A stretch of DNA of 17,018 nucleotides. It comes from an uncultured Clostridia bacterium. GTDB taxonomy: Bacteria; Bacillota; Clostridia; Peptostreptococcales; Anaerovoracaceae. The translations under genes and the position numbers were made by a program. The notes beneath the pieces were generated by a model. It was not told the origin of the DNA and did not search any database. It saw only the letters and a program-made list of their open reading frames with translations. Numbering within the stretch: position 1 is the first letter of the stretch; each line of letters begins with the position of its first letter. Positions 1 to 7,443 of the stretch are shown here, piece after piece. The stretch spans positions 1-17,018 of the forward strand of contig CALFUG010000165.1 in NCBI GenBank assembly GCA_937928455.1, read 5' to 3'.

Positions 1-765
1 GTATTGGGAGCGGCCATTGCCACTGTAATCGGACAATTCTTTTCTATGATGTTGGGATTTTTCCTGCTATTTGCTTACAAGCATGATGTTCGTGTGAAAC
101 TACGCCATTTCCGTTGGAATTGGAATATAGCAAAGGATATCTATGTGGTTGGATTTCCCTCTATCATCATGCAGGCCATCAGTTCTGTAATGTTGTTTCT
201 AATCAATGGAATATTGGCCGGATATTCCGAGACTGCCGTGGCCGTAGTGGGCGCCTATTTCCGCCTACAATCCTTTGTATTTATGCCAGTTTTTGGCCTA
301 AATCAGGGAGCTATGCCAATCATGGGGTATAATTACGGTGCAAGAAACCAACAACGGCTCATGCACTCTTATTATTTTAGTTTTAAAGTGGCATTGATCA
401 TTACCATGATTGGGACCGCACTGTTTATGATATTTCCTAAACAGCTTCTCCTTCTGTTCAGCGCAACACCCGCTATGCTTCAAATTGGCGTCCCTGCACT
501 TCGGATTATTGCCATTACCTTTATTCCGGCATCTTTCGGAATCATCACCTCCACATTATTTCAAGCCACAGCACATGGTATGTTAAGCCTATGGCAATCC
601 CTGATTCGTCAATTAATTGGCATTGTCCCCCTCGCCTATTTATTAGTCCATCACTATGGAATCGGTGCCATTTGGTGGTCTTGGCCTATTGCCGAAGTGC
701 TATCTATCTTCTTTACCCTATTTTTCTTGCGACGAGTTTATCAAAAAGATATACAAAAACTATAA
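1..765 (+). CDS. MATE family efflux transporter, C-terminal part (cut by window edge)
   Basis: This is the last ~254 residues of a multidrug and toxic compound extrusion (MATE) transporter, an inner-membrane antiporter that exports drugs or metabolites using a Na+ or H+ gradient. The frame is open from base 1. The first visible residues (GAAIATVIGQ) match the GAAIAT..Q motif that ends the N-terminal lobe in this family, so the second six-helix lobe is what remains. At least five long hydrophobic stretches can be read, with the typical NQGAMPIMGYNYGARN motif near residues 100-115. Full MATE proteins are about 450 residues, so roughly 200 residues and the real start lie upstream. The TTG at base 4 is not a credible start because family sequence continues before it. 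It is the only plus-strand gene and converges on rnpB, with a terminator hairpin directly after its stop. The substrate cannot be inferred. Confidence 0.93.
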   Translation, partial: VLGAAIATVIGQFFSMMLGFFLLFAYKHDVRVKLRHFRWNWNIAKDIYVVGFPSIIMQAISSVMLFLINGILAGYSETAVAVVGAYFRLQSFVFMPVFGLNQGAMPIMGYNYGARNQQRLMHSYYFSFKVALIITMIGTALFMIFPKQLLLLFSATPAMLQIGVPALRIIAITFIPASFGIITSTLFQATAHGMLSLWQSLIRQLIGIVPLAYLLVHHYGIGAIWWSWPIAEVLSIFFTLFFLRRVYQKDIQKL

Positions 766-766
766 T

Positions 767-805
767 GGCATGTCTCCCTCTATTATGGGGAAACATGCCT
801 TTTAT
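767..805. terminator. Bidirectional hairpin terminator between the MATE gene and rnpB
   Basis: Arms 767-778 (GGCATGTCTCCC) and 788-799 form a 12-bp stem with an 8-9 nt loop, starting two bases after the MATE stop. On the plus strand the stem has one C-A mismatch and is followed by TTTTATT, as in an intrinsic terminator for the MATE gene. Read on the minus strand the same position becomes a G-U pair, and a weaker T-rich stretch (ATTATAGTTTTT) follows, so it could also end the rnpB transcript, whose mature 3' end lies about 12 nt before it. Confidence 0.72.
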
Positions 806-809
806 TCCA

Positions 810-1172
810 GATATTGGGTAGACCTATAAGCCGGGTTCTGTATTTGGCAATCATCTATCTAAGGCATTCCATTGCTGAAATGCTCATGCGACCTACCTGT
901 TGGGCCGGCAGCGGGCCGCCACCACAATTGGCCCTATTTGGTCTTGCTCCGAGTGGGGTTTACACGGCATGTTTGTCTCCAAACACCCGGTGCGCTCTTA
1001 CCGCACCATTTCACCCTTACCACAGCATTACCTGTTTCGGCGGTGTGTTTCTGTTGCACTTTCCCTATAGTTACCTACGCCGGACGTTATCCGGCACCCT
1101 TGCCCTATGGAGCCCGGACTTTCCTCATGAACCTTCAACGGATTCACGCGACTGCCTGGTCTACCCAATATC
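810..1172 (-). ncRNA. rnpB: RNase P RNA, bacterial class A
   Basis: This is the catalytic RNA of ribonuclease P, which with the RnpA protein removes 5' leaders from pre-tRNAs. On the minus strand the conserved 5' core GAGGAAAGTCCGGGCTCC lies at 1109-1126 and the conserved 3' core ACAGAACCCGGCTTAT at 826-841. Between them are further class A landmarks: AGGGCAAGGGTGCCGGATAACGTCCGGCG, GTAAGGGTGAAATGGTGCGGTAAGAGCGCACC, GGAGCAAGACCAAATAGGG and GGTAGGTCGC. This resembles the E. coli type and not the Bacillus class B type. The ends are defined by P1, a perfect 15-bp helix between 1158-1172 and 810-824. The ~363-nt length is normal. The gene begins 15 nt after the nif3-like stop codon, so it is either processed from the dnaG-rpoD transcript or has its own promoter. 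A TAGAAT -10-like box at 1185-1190 overlaps the nif3 stop but has no good -35. It accounts for most of the 422-bp stretch without protein genes at 766-1187. Confidence 0.96.
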
Positions 1173-1187
1173 TATCTTTCTGTCATT

Positions 1188-1988
1188 CTATTTGATAATC
1201 CAGAATGGATTTTCTACTGCTTTCGACGGAATCACTTCCGCTTTGTTCCCAATCCTATCTATCAATTGCTGTAACATATTCCCAACAAACGCTTTTTCCG
1301 TTCCATAATGCCCTCCATCAATAACAGCCAATCCGGTTTCTCGTGCCAAGCAAGCATCATGATACTTGACGTCTCCCGTAATCAGAAGATCGCATCCGTT
1401 TAACACGGCATCTTTCACACAACTTCCACCGGCACCGGTTACAATGGCAACCTTGCGGATTGCCTTGTCCGGGTTACCCACCATTCGTAGCATCCCTTTG
1501 TCTTCTTCCAAAACATAAGACAACTGTTGACACATATCCAATAATGTGGTGGTTTCCTTCACGCCACCTTTTACCCCGGGCACTCCTTCATCCGGGTGAA
1601 ATGGAATGAGGGGCTGTATATCTATAAGGCTCAGTTTTTTAGCCAAGAACTGATTGTTACCCCCCTTTGCTCTGTCAAAGGCGGTATGACTGGCATAAAC
1701 ACCAATTCCGGCTTGAATCAGTTCCGTCAGAAAGCTTCCTGTTACCTCGTTGGCATCAATATTTGAAATAGGATGAAAAATCAAGGGGTGATGAACCACT
1801 AAATAGTCTGCCGCCACTTCATTGGCCTCTTTTATGACTTCTGTGGTCACTTCCAATGCCACCAGAATTCGATGGATTTCATATTCTCCCAAATCCAATT
1901 GAATGCCCCCGTTGTCCCAATGATCCTGATCTGATTCCGGAGCAATATCATTGAGAGCTTCCATTAATTCCAGCTTCCATATGCTCAT
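1188..1988 (-). CDS. Nif3-like dinuclear metal center protein (DUF34, YqfO type)
   Basis: A 266-aa member of the NIF3/DUF34 family, conserved toroidal hexameric proteins with a two-metal site. They are often annotated as GTP cyclohydrolase I type 2 homologs, but the physiological reaction is unsettled. Visible metal-site motifs are HHPLIFHP near residues 66-72, SHTAFD near 101-106 and the C-terminal GGHYGTEKAFV near 227-236 (His and Glu ligands). The length is that of the short form, without the ~100-residue insertion of Bacillus YqfO. The ATG has a GGAGGA SD 6 nt upstream inside the trmK end. The 5' end overlaps trmK by 41 nt, so the two are surely co-translated. The trmK-nif3 pairing behind the sigma factor gene is the familiar Firmicutes order (yqfN-yqfO in B. 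subtilis). The protein has no signal peptide or membrane segment and should be cytoplasmic. Confidence 0.93.
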   Translation of the reverse strand: MSIWKLELMEALNDIAPESDQDHWDNGGIQLDLGEYEIHRILVALEVTTEVIKEANEVAADYLVVHHPLIFHPISNIDANEVTGSFLTELIQAGIGVYASHTAFDRAKGGNNQFLAKKLSLIDIQPLIPFHPDEGVPGVKGGVKETTTLLDMCQQLSYVLEEDKGMLRMVGNPDKAIRKVAIVTGAGGSCVKDAVLNGCDLLITGDVKYHDACLARETGLAVIDGGHYGTEKAFVGNMLQQLIDRIGNKAEVIPSKAVENPFWIIK

Positions 1989-2721
1989 TCTGGTCCTCCT
2001 CCCATCTTTGAATCAATGCTTCCAAATAGGAAATTCGATTGTCCGTCACGGCCGCTTTCACCAAGTCCGGAGAATTGCTACATGCCAAAGCATTTCGGAT
2101 ATTCTGCTCCTGCTCCAATCTCCCACGTAAAAAAGGGGCCACCAACTCACCATCCGGCACCTCTAGTAGGTGCTTCGGCACTTCAAACTCGATTTCCTTT
2201 CCCAAAGACCATTCAAGAGATTTTGGAGCACCCGAAGTCGGCCTCACCACTAGAATCTCACAAATGAATTTTCCCTCCTTGGCCAACCGCTCTTTTACGA
2301 TTTGATATCCATTTTCCAATAGCCAGAATCTTAATTTTCCTTGTCCATTTCGCGGCTGCAATATCAATTTATCGAAATTGCGCGCTATTCTTTCCGAATC
2401 TTCCAAAATTTGAGAAATGAGCAAGCCGCCCATTCCTGCCACTACAGCCACCGTTGCCTCACCAGGAGAAACTACCGAAAGGCCGGAACCCAGTCGAAAA
2501 GAAGCCCACTGTTTTTCCTGATCCTCTGTCAAATAACTCCCAATGTTCTCCCTGGCTTTTTTCAAGCTGCCCGGGCTGATATCTGAAACAATGACTTTTA
2601 TTCCGGGGTATTTTTCCCACAATATAATGGGTAGATATCCATGATCCGAGCCGATATCAATCACTTGGTCGTCAACAGAAATCTCTTGTGCCATACATAG
2701 TAATCTTTGTGAATATTTCAA
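1948..2721 (-). CDS. trmK: tRNA (adenine(22)-N1)-methyltransferase
   Basis: A TrmK/YqfN family SAM-dependent methyltransferase (COG2384) that makes m1A at position 22 of bacterial tRNAs. The Rossmann motif I reads VIDIGSDHGYLPIIL around residues 21-35. VAGMGGLLISQIL (about 93-105) and LILQPRNGQGKLRFWLLENGY (about 118-138) match the family's GMGG and LQP signatures, followed by the C-terminal helical domain. At 257 residues it is slightly longer than typical members. I take TTG (2719-2721) as start. It is 4 nt past the rpoD stop and has a GGAG SD, lying over the rpoD end, 7 nt upstream; the residues after it (KYSQRLLCMAQ) align with the normal family N-terminus. The first in-frame ATG is nine codons later and has no SD. 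The 3' end overlaps the nif3-like gene by 41 nt. Confidence 0.93.
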   Translation of the reverse strand: MKYSQRLLCMAQEISVDDQVIDIGSDHGYLPIILWEKYPGIKVIVSDISPGSLKKARENIGSYLTEDQEKQWASFRLGSGLSVVSPGEATVAVVAGMGGLLISQILEDSERIARNFDKLILQPRNGQGKLRFWLLENGYQIVKERLAKEGKFICEILVVRPTSGAPKSLEWSLGKEIEFEVPKHLLEVPDGELVAPFLRGRLEQEQNIRNALACSNSPDLVKAAVTDNRISYLEALIQRWEEDQNEHMEAGINGSSQ

Positions 2722-2725
2722 TGGC

Positions 2726-3886
2726 CTACTCCAAGTAATCTTTCAACTTCTTGCTTCGAGAAGGATGTCGTAGCTTCCTTAATGCTTTGGCTTCAATCTG
2801 TCGTATGCGTTCTCGGGTAACGTCAAAGGTTTTTCCCACTTCTTCCAAAGTCCTGGCACGACCATCCTCTAAGCCGAATCTGAGTTTTAACACCTTCTGT
2901 TCTCTCTCCGTCAAGGTGTCTAACACCTCCACCAACTGCTCTTTTAACATAGAAAACGCAGCGGCCTCCGCAGGTGCCGGTACATCTTCATCCGGAATAA
3001 AGTCTCCCAAATGACTGTCTTCTTCCTCTCCGATGGGAGTTTCCAACGAAACGGGTTCTTGGGCGATTTTAAGAATTTCCCTGACTTTGTCTTCCGTGAT
3101 ATCCATCTCCATGGCTATTTCTTCCGGCGTGGGTTCTCGACCATATTCTTGAAGCAACTGACGAGAAACCCGAATTAGTTTATTGATGGTTTCTACCATA
3201 TGAACCGGAATCCGAATGGTTCTTGCCTGATCCGCAATGCTACGCGTAATGGCTTGACGTATCCACCAAGTGGCATAGGTGGAAAATTTAAAACCTTTTC
3301 TCCAATCATATTTATCCACCGCTTTGATAAGGCCCAAATTTCCTTCCTGAATCAAGTCCAAAAATAACATCCCCCGACCCACATAACGTTTTGCGATGGA
3401 AACCACTAACCGAAGGTTGGCTTCGCATAACTTCTGTTTTGCCTCTTCTTCCCCGTTTTCCATGCGTTTTGCTAAATCGATTTCTTCCTCCGCGGTTAAG
3501 AGAGGAACCTTGCCGATTTCCTTCAGATACATTCGAACCGGATCGTCTACTGCAATTCCCTTAGGCAAAGTGGAATCTAAGTCGATTTCACCGGAATCGT
3601 CCACCACGATTTTCTCCGCATCTTTTTCCACATCCGGCGTATCTTCATCCTCTTCATCCAGATTTATCAACAATAGATTTTCGGGATCCACCTCTGTTTC
3701 AACTTCCACCCCTACTGCCAATAACGCTTCATACACCTCATCGGCATGATCTTTATCATACCCTACGGTGTCCAGATACGCATCAATCTGTTTGGTGGTT
3801 ATGGCATTCTTTGTTTCCTTTGCTTTTGCCACCAAATCGTCTAAGAACTCAAAGGTTTTCGTCATTTTATCTTCTTCTCGGCTCAT
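2726..3886 (-). CDS. rpoD: RNA polymerase primary sigma factor (RpoD/SigA)
   Basis: The main housekeeping sigma factor, directing RNA polymerase to -10/-35 promoters. At 386 aa it has the compact Firmicutes SigA layout. Region 1.1 is at about 8-60, followed by an acidic linker (70-105). Region 1.2 (DDPVRMYLKEIGKVPLL) is at 114-130 and region 2 at about 150-222. Region 2 includes the core-binding and -10 segments: NLRLVVSIAKRY, DLIQEGNLGLIKAVDKYDW and FKFSTYATWWIRQAITR. Region 3 spans about 223-300. Region 4 has TLTEREQKVLKLRFGL and the helix-turn-helix TLEEVGKTFDVTRERIRQIE (346-365), ending in RHPSRSKKLKDYLE. It overlaps dnaG by 4 nt (ATGA), so translation is coupled, with a G-rich SD upstream. 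A second possible start is Met8, with weaker SD. The dnaG-rpoD order is the conserved macromolecular-synthesis arrangement. Confidence 0.98.
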   Translation of the reverse strand: MSREEDKMTKTFEFLDDLVAKAKETKNAITTKQIDAYLDTVGYDKDHADEVYEALLAVGVEVETEVDPENLLLINLDEEDEDTPDVEKDAEKIVVDDSGEIDLDSTLPKGIAVDDPVRMYLKEIGKVPLLTAEEEIDLAKRMENGEEEAKQKLCEANLRLVVSIAKRYVGRGMLFLDLIQEGNLGLIKAVDKYDWRKGFKFSTYATWWIRQAITRSIADQARTIRIPVHMVETINKLIRVSRQLLQEYGREPTPEEIAMEMDITEDKVREILKIAQEPVSLETPIGEEEDSHLGDFIPDEDVPAPAEAAAFSMLKEQLVEVLDTLTEREQKVLKLRFGLEDGRARTLEEVGKTFDVTRERIRQIEAKALRKLRHPSRSKKLKDYLE

Positions 3887-5670
3887 ATCTTCTTACCCCC
3901 ACCACTTTTCTTTTTCTGTATCTCCATCAACTCTTGCTGTAAAATTACCAGTTGCCCACCGTGGGTATCGTTTCCCTCCATGGTTTCGTCTGCCAAATCC
4001 AGCATATCCAGGATTTCTTTCTCTCTCCGATTCAGTTTCTCCCATTCATAGGTCTGTATGCATTCTTTCAAAATTTGAGCTTCTTTCCCTGCCAAACGTA
4101 CGCTTTCCATTAGTTCCGTCAGTGCATCCAACAATTCTCTATCCAAACCGTCCATCAGTTTTGTAATATCCAATGCACTTTCCAAAGAAATATGCTCCTG
4201 TATCTTTCGAAAAAGTTCTCTCGATATGGGACTCTCAAATGCTTCTTGGTATGGCACTATCTCTTCTAAATAGTCTTCTCGAGATAATAGCAATTTTAGT
4301 AAATTCTTCTCGAGTAATGACATGCCTTGGGTAGACATGATCTGCACCTCTTCGGTAGCCCGGTATGAGACAGAAGAAGGTGATGCTTTGTTTTTCTGCT
4401 TTTCCACTTGCTGCCTTAGCTCTCTCTGAATCGCTCCTTGGGAAATCCCCGTCACCCGTGCCAACTTTTCCATATAGGCCGCTGCTTCCACTGGTGTTAA
4501 CTTTCCCAAAAAATCTGTGGCGGCTTTCAAAAATTCCACACGACCTTCCAGCGTTGTCAAGTCATGGTCTTTACGAAGCACCTCAATCATGTACTCTCCA
4601 TAAGGTTTGGCTGTTTTCACTAGCTCCAGGAAGGCCTCTTTCCCTTTGTTTTTCACAAAGTCATCTGGGTCCTTTCCACTGGTGACATGAAGCACTTTTG
4701 CCTTCAGCCCCTCCCTATATAAAATCTCAGTGCCTCGAATCGCTGCTAACACCCCGGCATTATCCGCATCATATGCTAATACCACTTGATCGGCATATCG
4801 TTTCAGTAATCGGGCCTGATTTTCCGTAAGAGCCGTTCCAAGGGATGCTCCTACATTGAATATCCCATGTTGATAAAGAGATATCACATCCATGTATCCT
4901 TCCACTAAAATGACATATCCCATGCGGCCCACATCCGATCGCGTTAAATGGAGCCCATAAATATGATTTTTCTTATGAAATATGGGGGATTCCGGTGAAT
5001 TGAGGTACTTGGGCTCTCCTTCACCCAATATTCGCCCACCAAACCCGATAACCTTCCCGCCTGTATTGATAATGGGAAACATGACCCGATTCCGGAATTT
5101 ATCATAAGTTTTTCCATTGGCTTGTGTAATCAAACCAACTTCCACCAGCTTTTCTATTGAAATTCCCATCCCCGTTAGATGCTTCAGCAAAGAATCCCAC
5201 TCATCTTTGGCATACCCGATTCCGAATTTCTTCAAAATAGAAGGATGAATTCCGCGGTTCATCATATACTCATATCCCGGATTTTTTTCCGCGGTGAATT
5301 GTTCGTAATAAAACCTGGCCGCCAAACGATTGATTTCGTATAGTTCTTCTCGGTCCTGGCTCCCGAAACCCTTTCTTTCTGGCAAAGGGATTCCATAATC
5401 TTTGGCCAGCTTCTCCACCGCATCCAAAAACTCCAATCCATAGTACTTCTTCACGAATTCGATTACGTCTCCTTTGACGCCACACCCAAAACAAGTAAAA
5501 ATTTGCTTCTGGTCTGAAACCACAAAGCTGGGCGTCTTCTCATTATGAAAAGGACAAAGGCCTTTATAGTTAGCTCCTGCCCTTTTCAACGGAACGACGG
5601 CTCCGATGACATCCACAATATTACATCTGGTTTTAATTTCTTCTACAACACTGTCGTTACTGGTGGTCAT
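3883..5670 (-). CDS. dnaG: DNA primase
   Basis: A 595-aa primase that makes RNA primers for Okazaki fragments and for replication start, acting with the replicative helicase. The CHC2-type zinc-binding domain has C39, H42, C60 and C63 (CPFH...CFGC). The RNA polymerase core contains KFRNRVMFPI (191-200) and GFGGR. The TOPRIM domain shows the acidic residues in VILVEGYMDV (Glu257) and AYDADNAG (Asp301, Asp303). The last ~150 residues form the helicase-interaction domain, with an acidic, helix-rich end and a basic KKKSGGGKKI tail. The ATG has a GAGGG SD about 6 nt upstream. It is the first gene of dnaG-rpoD-trmK-nif3. The 95-bp intergenic region upstream holds a terminator-like inverted repeat and promoter-like elements, described separately. 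Length and domain order are normal. Confidence 0.98.
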   Translation of the reverse strand: MTTSNDSVVEEIKTRCNIVDVIGAVVPLKRAGANYKGLCPFHNEKTPSFVVSDQKQIFTCFGCGVKGDVIEFVKKYYGLEFLDAVEKLAKDYGIPLPERKGFGSQDREELYEINRLAARFYYEQFTAEKNPGYEYMMNRGIHPSILKKFGIGYAKDEWDSLLKHLTGMGISIEKLVEVGLITQANGKTYDKFRNRVMFPIINTGGKVIGFGGRILGEGEPKYLNSPESPIFHKKNHIYGLHLTRSDVGRMGYVILVEGYMDVISLYQHGIFNVGASLGTALTENQARLLKRYADQVVLAYDADNAGVLAAIRGTEILYREGLKAKVLHVTSGKDPDDFVKNKGKEAFLELVKTAKPYGEYMIEVLRKDHDLTTLEGRVEFLKAATDFLGKLTPVEAAAYMEKLARVTGISQGAIQRELRQQVEKQKNKASPSSVSYRATEEVQIMSTQGMSLLEKNLLKLLLSREDYLEEIVPYQEAFESPISRELFRKIQEHISLESALDITKLMDGLDRELLDALTELMESVRLAGKEAQILKECIQTYEWEKLNRREKEILDMLDLADETMEGNDTHGGQLVILQQELMEIQKKKSGGGKKI

Positions 5671-5681
5671 TTCAATCCCTC

Positions 5682-5727
5682 AAAATAAAATCGAATAAGT
5701 AATCATACCCCACTATTACTTATTCGA
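5682..5727 (-). terminator. Perfect 13-bp inverted repeat followed by T-run, end of the dgt operon
   Basis: Arms 5691-5703 and 5715-5727 (TCGAATAAGTAAT and its exact complement) flank an 11-nt loop. On the minus strand the hairpin is followed at once by TTTTATTTT (5682-5690). The shape is an intrinsic terminator for the operon ending with dgt, whose stop is 38 nt before it. The stem is AT-rich (4 G/C pairs of 13), so it may be leaky. The hairpin ends only 12 nt before the dnaG SD region, so any promoter for dnaG must overlap it. Confidence 0.7.
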
Positions 5728-5748
5728 CACAATCATCACATATTCTTT
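5722..5748 (-). promoter_or_regulatory. Candidate sigma-H-like promoter for dnaG-rpoD
   Basis: On the minus strand AAAGAATAT (5740-5748) and GTCGAAT (5722-5728) are 11 nt apart. The sigma-H consensus known from B. subtilis is RnAGGAWWW, 11-12 nt, RnnGAAT. The upstream box differs at one position and the downstream box fits. The predicted transcription start falls near 5714, inside the loop of the overlapping terminator hairpin. This is a consensus match only. A weaker sigma-A-like alternative in the same stretch is TTGTGT (5727-5732) with a 19-nt spacer to TATGAT (5702-5707). Confidence 0.35.
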
Positions 5749-5765
5749 ATTTTTCAAGATTTTTT

Positions 5766-6779
5766 TCAGGATTTTATTCTTATCATAATTTCACGGTAAA
5801 TTCGATGGGCATAGCGATCCGTCATTCCTGCGATGTAGTCCTTTACCACTTCCGCTGGCCCAAATTCTTCCACAAGATTCAAGTGCTCCGAGGGTAGTTC
5901 TTCTGTATGGGCCAAATAATATCCATAGAGTGTTTCAATCATGTTTCGAACTTGCTCTAATTCTTCCAGTTTCTTGACATTTTCATTTAAATAGACCTTT
6001 TCAAACATGTAGTCTCTCAGCATATTGGTGTAATGGGAACATTCCCGGCTCATTCCGACGAAATCCTTCTCCCAGGAGTTCTGAATCATGTCCGTTACCA
6101 TAGTATTTACCCTTTGACGATGGTTTTTCCCCAAATAAGCCACACATTCCTTTGGCAGGTCCTCACCGCGAAGTACACCGCTTCGTATGGCATCATCAAT
6201 ATCATGGTTGATGTAAGCGATTCGGTCCGAGGTTTTTACCACCTGCCCTTCCAGTGTGAACGGTACACCATTCCCGGTATGATGCAAGATACCATCCCGG
6301 ACTTCCTTGGTAAGATTCATCCCCCGTTGTTTCGGCCCATGGATTCCTTCCAGAATCTCCACCACTCGTATGCTCTGCTGATTGTGCTTAAATCCCTCGG
6401 GATGTACTTCGGATAAGTAGGCTTCTCCATTGTGCCCAAAGGGAGTATGGCCCAAATCATGACCTAAAGCAATGGCTTCAATCAAGTCTTCATTTAATGC
6501 CAAAGCTCTCCCAATGGTACGAGCAATTTGAGAAACTTCAATGGTGTGGGTCAATCGGGTTCGATAATGATCTTTTTCAGGCGCGATAAAAACCTGGGTT
6601 TTATGCATTAGGCGGCGGAATGCTTTGGAATGAACAATTCGGTCTCGATCCCGCATATAGGCCGTCCGTACCTGACAAGGTTCCTCCCAAAGGTCCCTTC
6701 CCAGTGATTCCACAGCTCTTGCGGCTCCTTTGCTTAAAATTGCATATTCTCTTTCTTCCAGCGCGATTCGATCTATCAT
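5766..6779 (-). CDS. dgt: Deoxyguanosinetriphosphate triphosphohydrolase-like HD protein
   Basis: An HD-domain dNTP triphosphohydrolase (Dgt family), which removes triphosphate from dGTP or other dNTPs and so trims the dNTP pool. The metal-binding set is visible: His78 in RLTHTIEVSQ, the HD pair His107-Asp108 in GHDLGHTPFGHNGE, and Asp in VVKTSDRIAYINHDIDDA (about residue 190). The N-terminal RDRDRIVHSKAFRRLMHKTQVF motif is typical. The 337-aa length is that of the short clade usually annotated as Dgt-like; substrate specificity cannot be read from sequence. I chose ATG at 6777-6779 because AGGTG lies 6 nt upstream, overlapping the stop of the DUF47 gene. A GTG three codons earlier would abut that stop but has no SD. 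It is the last gene of the operon and is followed by the 5691-5727 hairpin. Confidence 0.93.
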   Translation of the reverse strand: MIDRIALEEREYAILSKGAARAVESLGRDLWEEPCQVRTAYMRDRDRIVHSKAFRRLMHKTQVFIAPEKDHYRTRLTHTIEVSQIARTIGRALALNEDLIEAIALGHDLGHTPFGHNGEAYLSEVHPEGFKHNQQSIRVVEILEGIHGPKQRGMNLTKEVRDGILHHTGNGVPFTLEGQVVKTSDRIAYINHDIDDAIRSGVLRGEDLPKECVAYLGKNHRQRVNTMVTDMIQNSWEKDFVGMSRECSHYTNMLRDYMFEKVYLNENVKKLEELEQVRNMIETLYGYYLAHTEELPSEHLNLVEEFGPAEVVKDYIAGMTDRYAHRIYREIMIRIKS

Positions 6780-6788
6780 TCCATTCAC

Positions 6789-7418
6789 CTAGGAGTATTT
6801 CATAATAACCCCTTCGATTTGATTCGCTACATTTTCACAAGCATCCAAGGATTCCTCCAGTTGCTCATAGATGTGCTTCCATTTGATAATTTCAATGGGG
6901 TCCTTTTCCTCTTGAAAGAGCCTGGCTAATGTTCCTCGATATACCACATCTCCTTCATTTTCGATGCGATTGACTTCAATCACCTGCTCCATCACAATGG
7001 TATTACTTTTAATTTCATGTAAGTGTTGGAATAAAGTTTCCAACTCACGAATGGCTTGGAGAATTAATTTTGCCATAGTCAAAGCCTCCGGCCTCATAAT
7101 TTCAATACCAAATATCACAAACCGATTGGCCACCTCCTCAATGCAGTCCACGATATCGTCCAGCTCTCTGGCAATATTATAAATATCTTCTCTATCCATA
7201 GGTGTGTTTCGATTTTCATTGAGGTGCTTTAGAATTTTATGGGTCTTCATATCGCATTCCGTCTCAAGGACTTTCAAATTGGCGACACGATCTCCTACCG
7301 CATCATATTTCCTTACCAACTCTTCAAAAGCCACTCCCGCTTCCAAAATTTTCTCGATAGATTCCAAAAACAGCTCATAAAAAGTGTCTTCCTTTTCTTT
7401 TTTCTTTGTGCCTAGCAT
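6789..7418 (-). CDS. DUF47 / PhoU-like family protein
   Basis: A 209-aa DUF47 (COG1392) protein, a PhoU-like all-helical fold, cytoplasmic. Relatives are usually encoded next to Pit-type inorganic phosphate transporters and are thought to regulate them. The sequence is almost entirely long amphipathic helices. It has the family's ETECDMKTHKILKHLNENRNTP (about residues 52-73), DREDIYNIARELDDIVDCIEEVANRF (about 75-100) and a C-terminal IEIIKWKHIYEQLEESLDACENVANQIEGV stretch. The PhoU-like E/D-xxx-D/E clusters that could bind metal are present. The ATG has an AAGGAAG SD. No pit gene is present in this window: it sits between dut and dgt, with 24-bp and effectively zero gaps. Partner and role here are therefore unknown. 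Confidence 0.92.
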   Translation of the reverse strand: MLGTKKKEKEDTFYELFLESIEKILEAGVAFEELVRKYDAVGDRVANLKVLETECDMKTHKILKHLNENRNTPMDREDIYNIARELDDIVDCIEEVANRFVIFGIEIMRPEALTMAKLILQAIRELETLFQHLHEIKSNTIVMEQVIEVNRIENEGDVVYRGTLARLFQEEKDPIEIIKWKHIYEQLEESLDACENVANQIEGVIMKYS

Positions 7419-7443
7419 GTGCTCTCTTCCTTTCTGTTATTCC

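Noticed and set aside
814..1308. Plus-strand open frames of 164 and 107 codons opposite rnpB and the nif3 end
   Set aside because: They lie antisense to a clearly conserved RNase P RNA and lack an SD or recognisable protein sequence; they are chance frames.
6780..6788. GTG start of dgt directly after the DUF47 stop
   Set aside because: No SD precedes it, whereas the same AGGTG is well spaced as the SD of the ATG at 6779.
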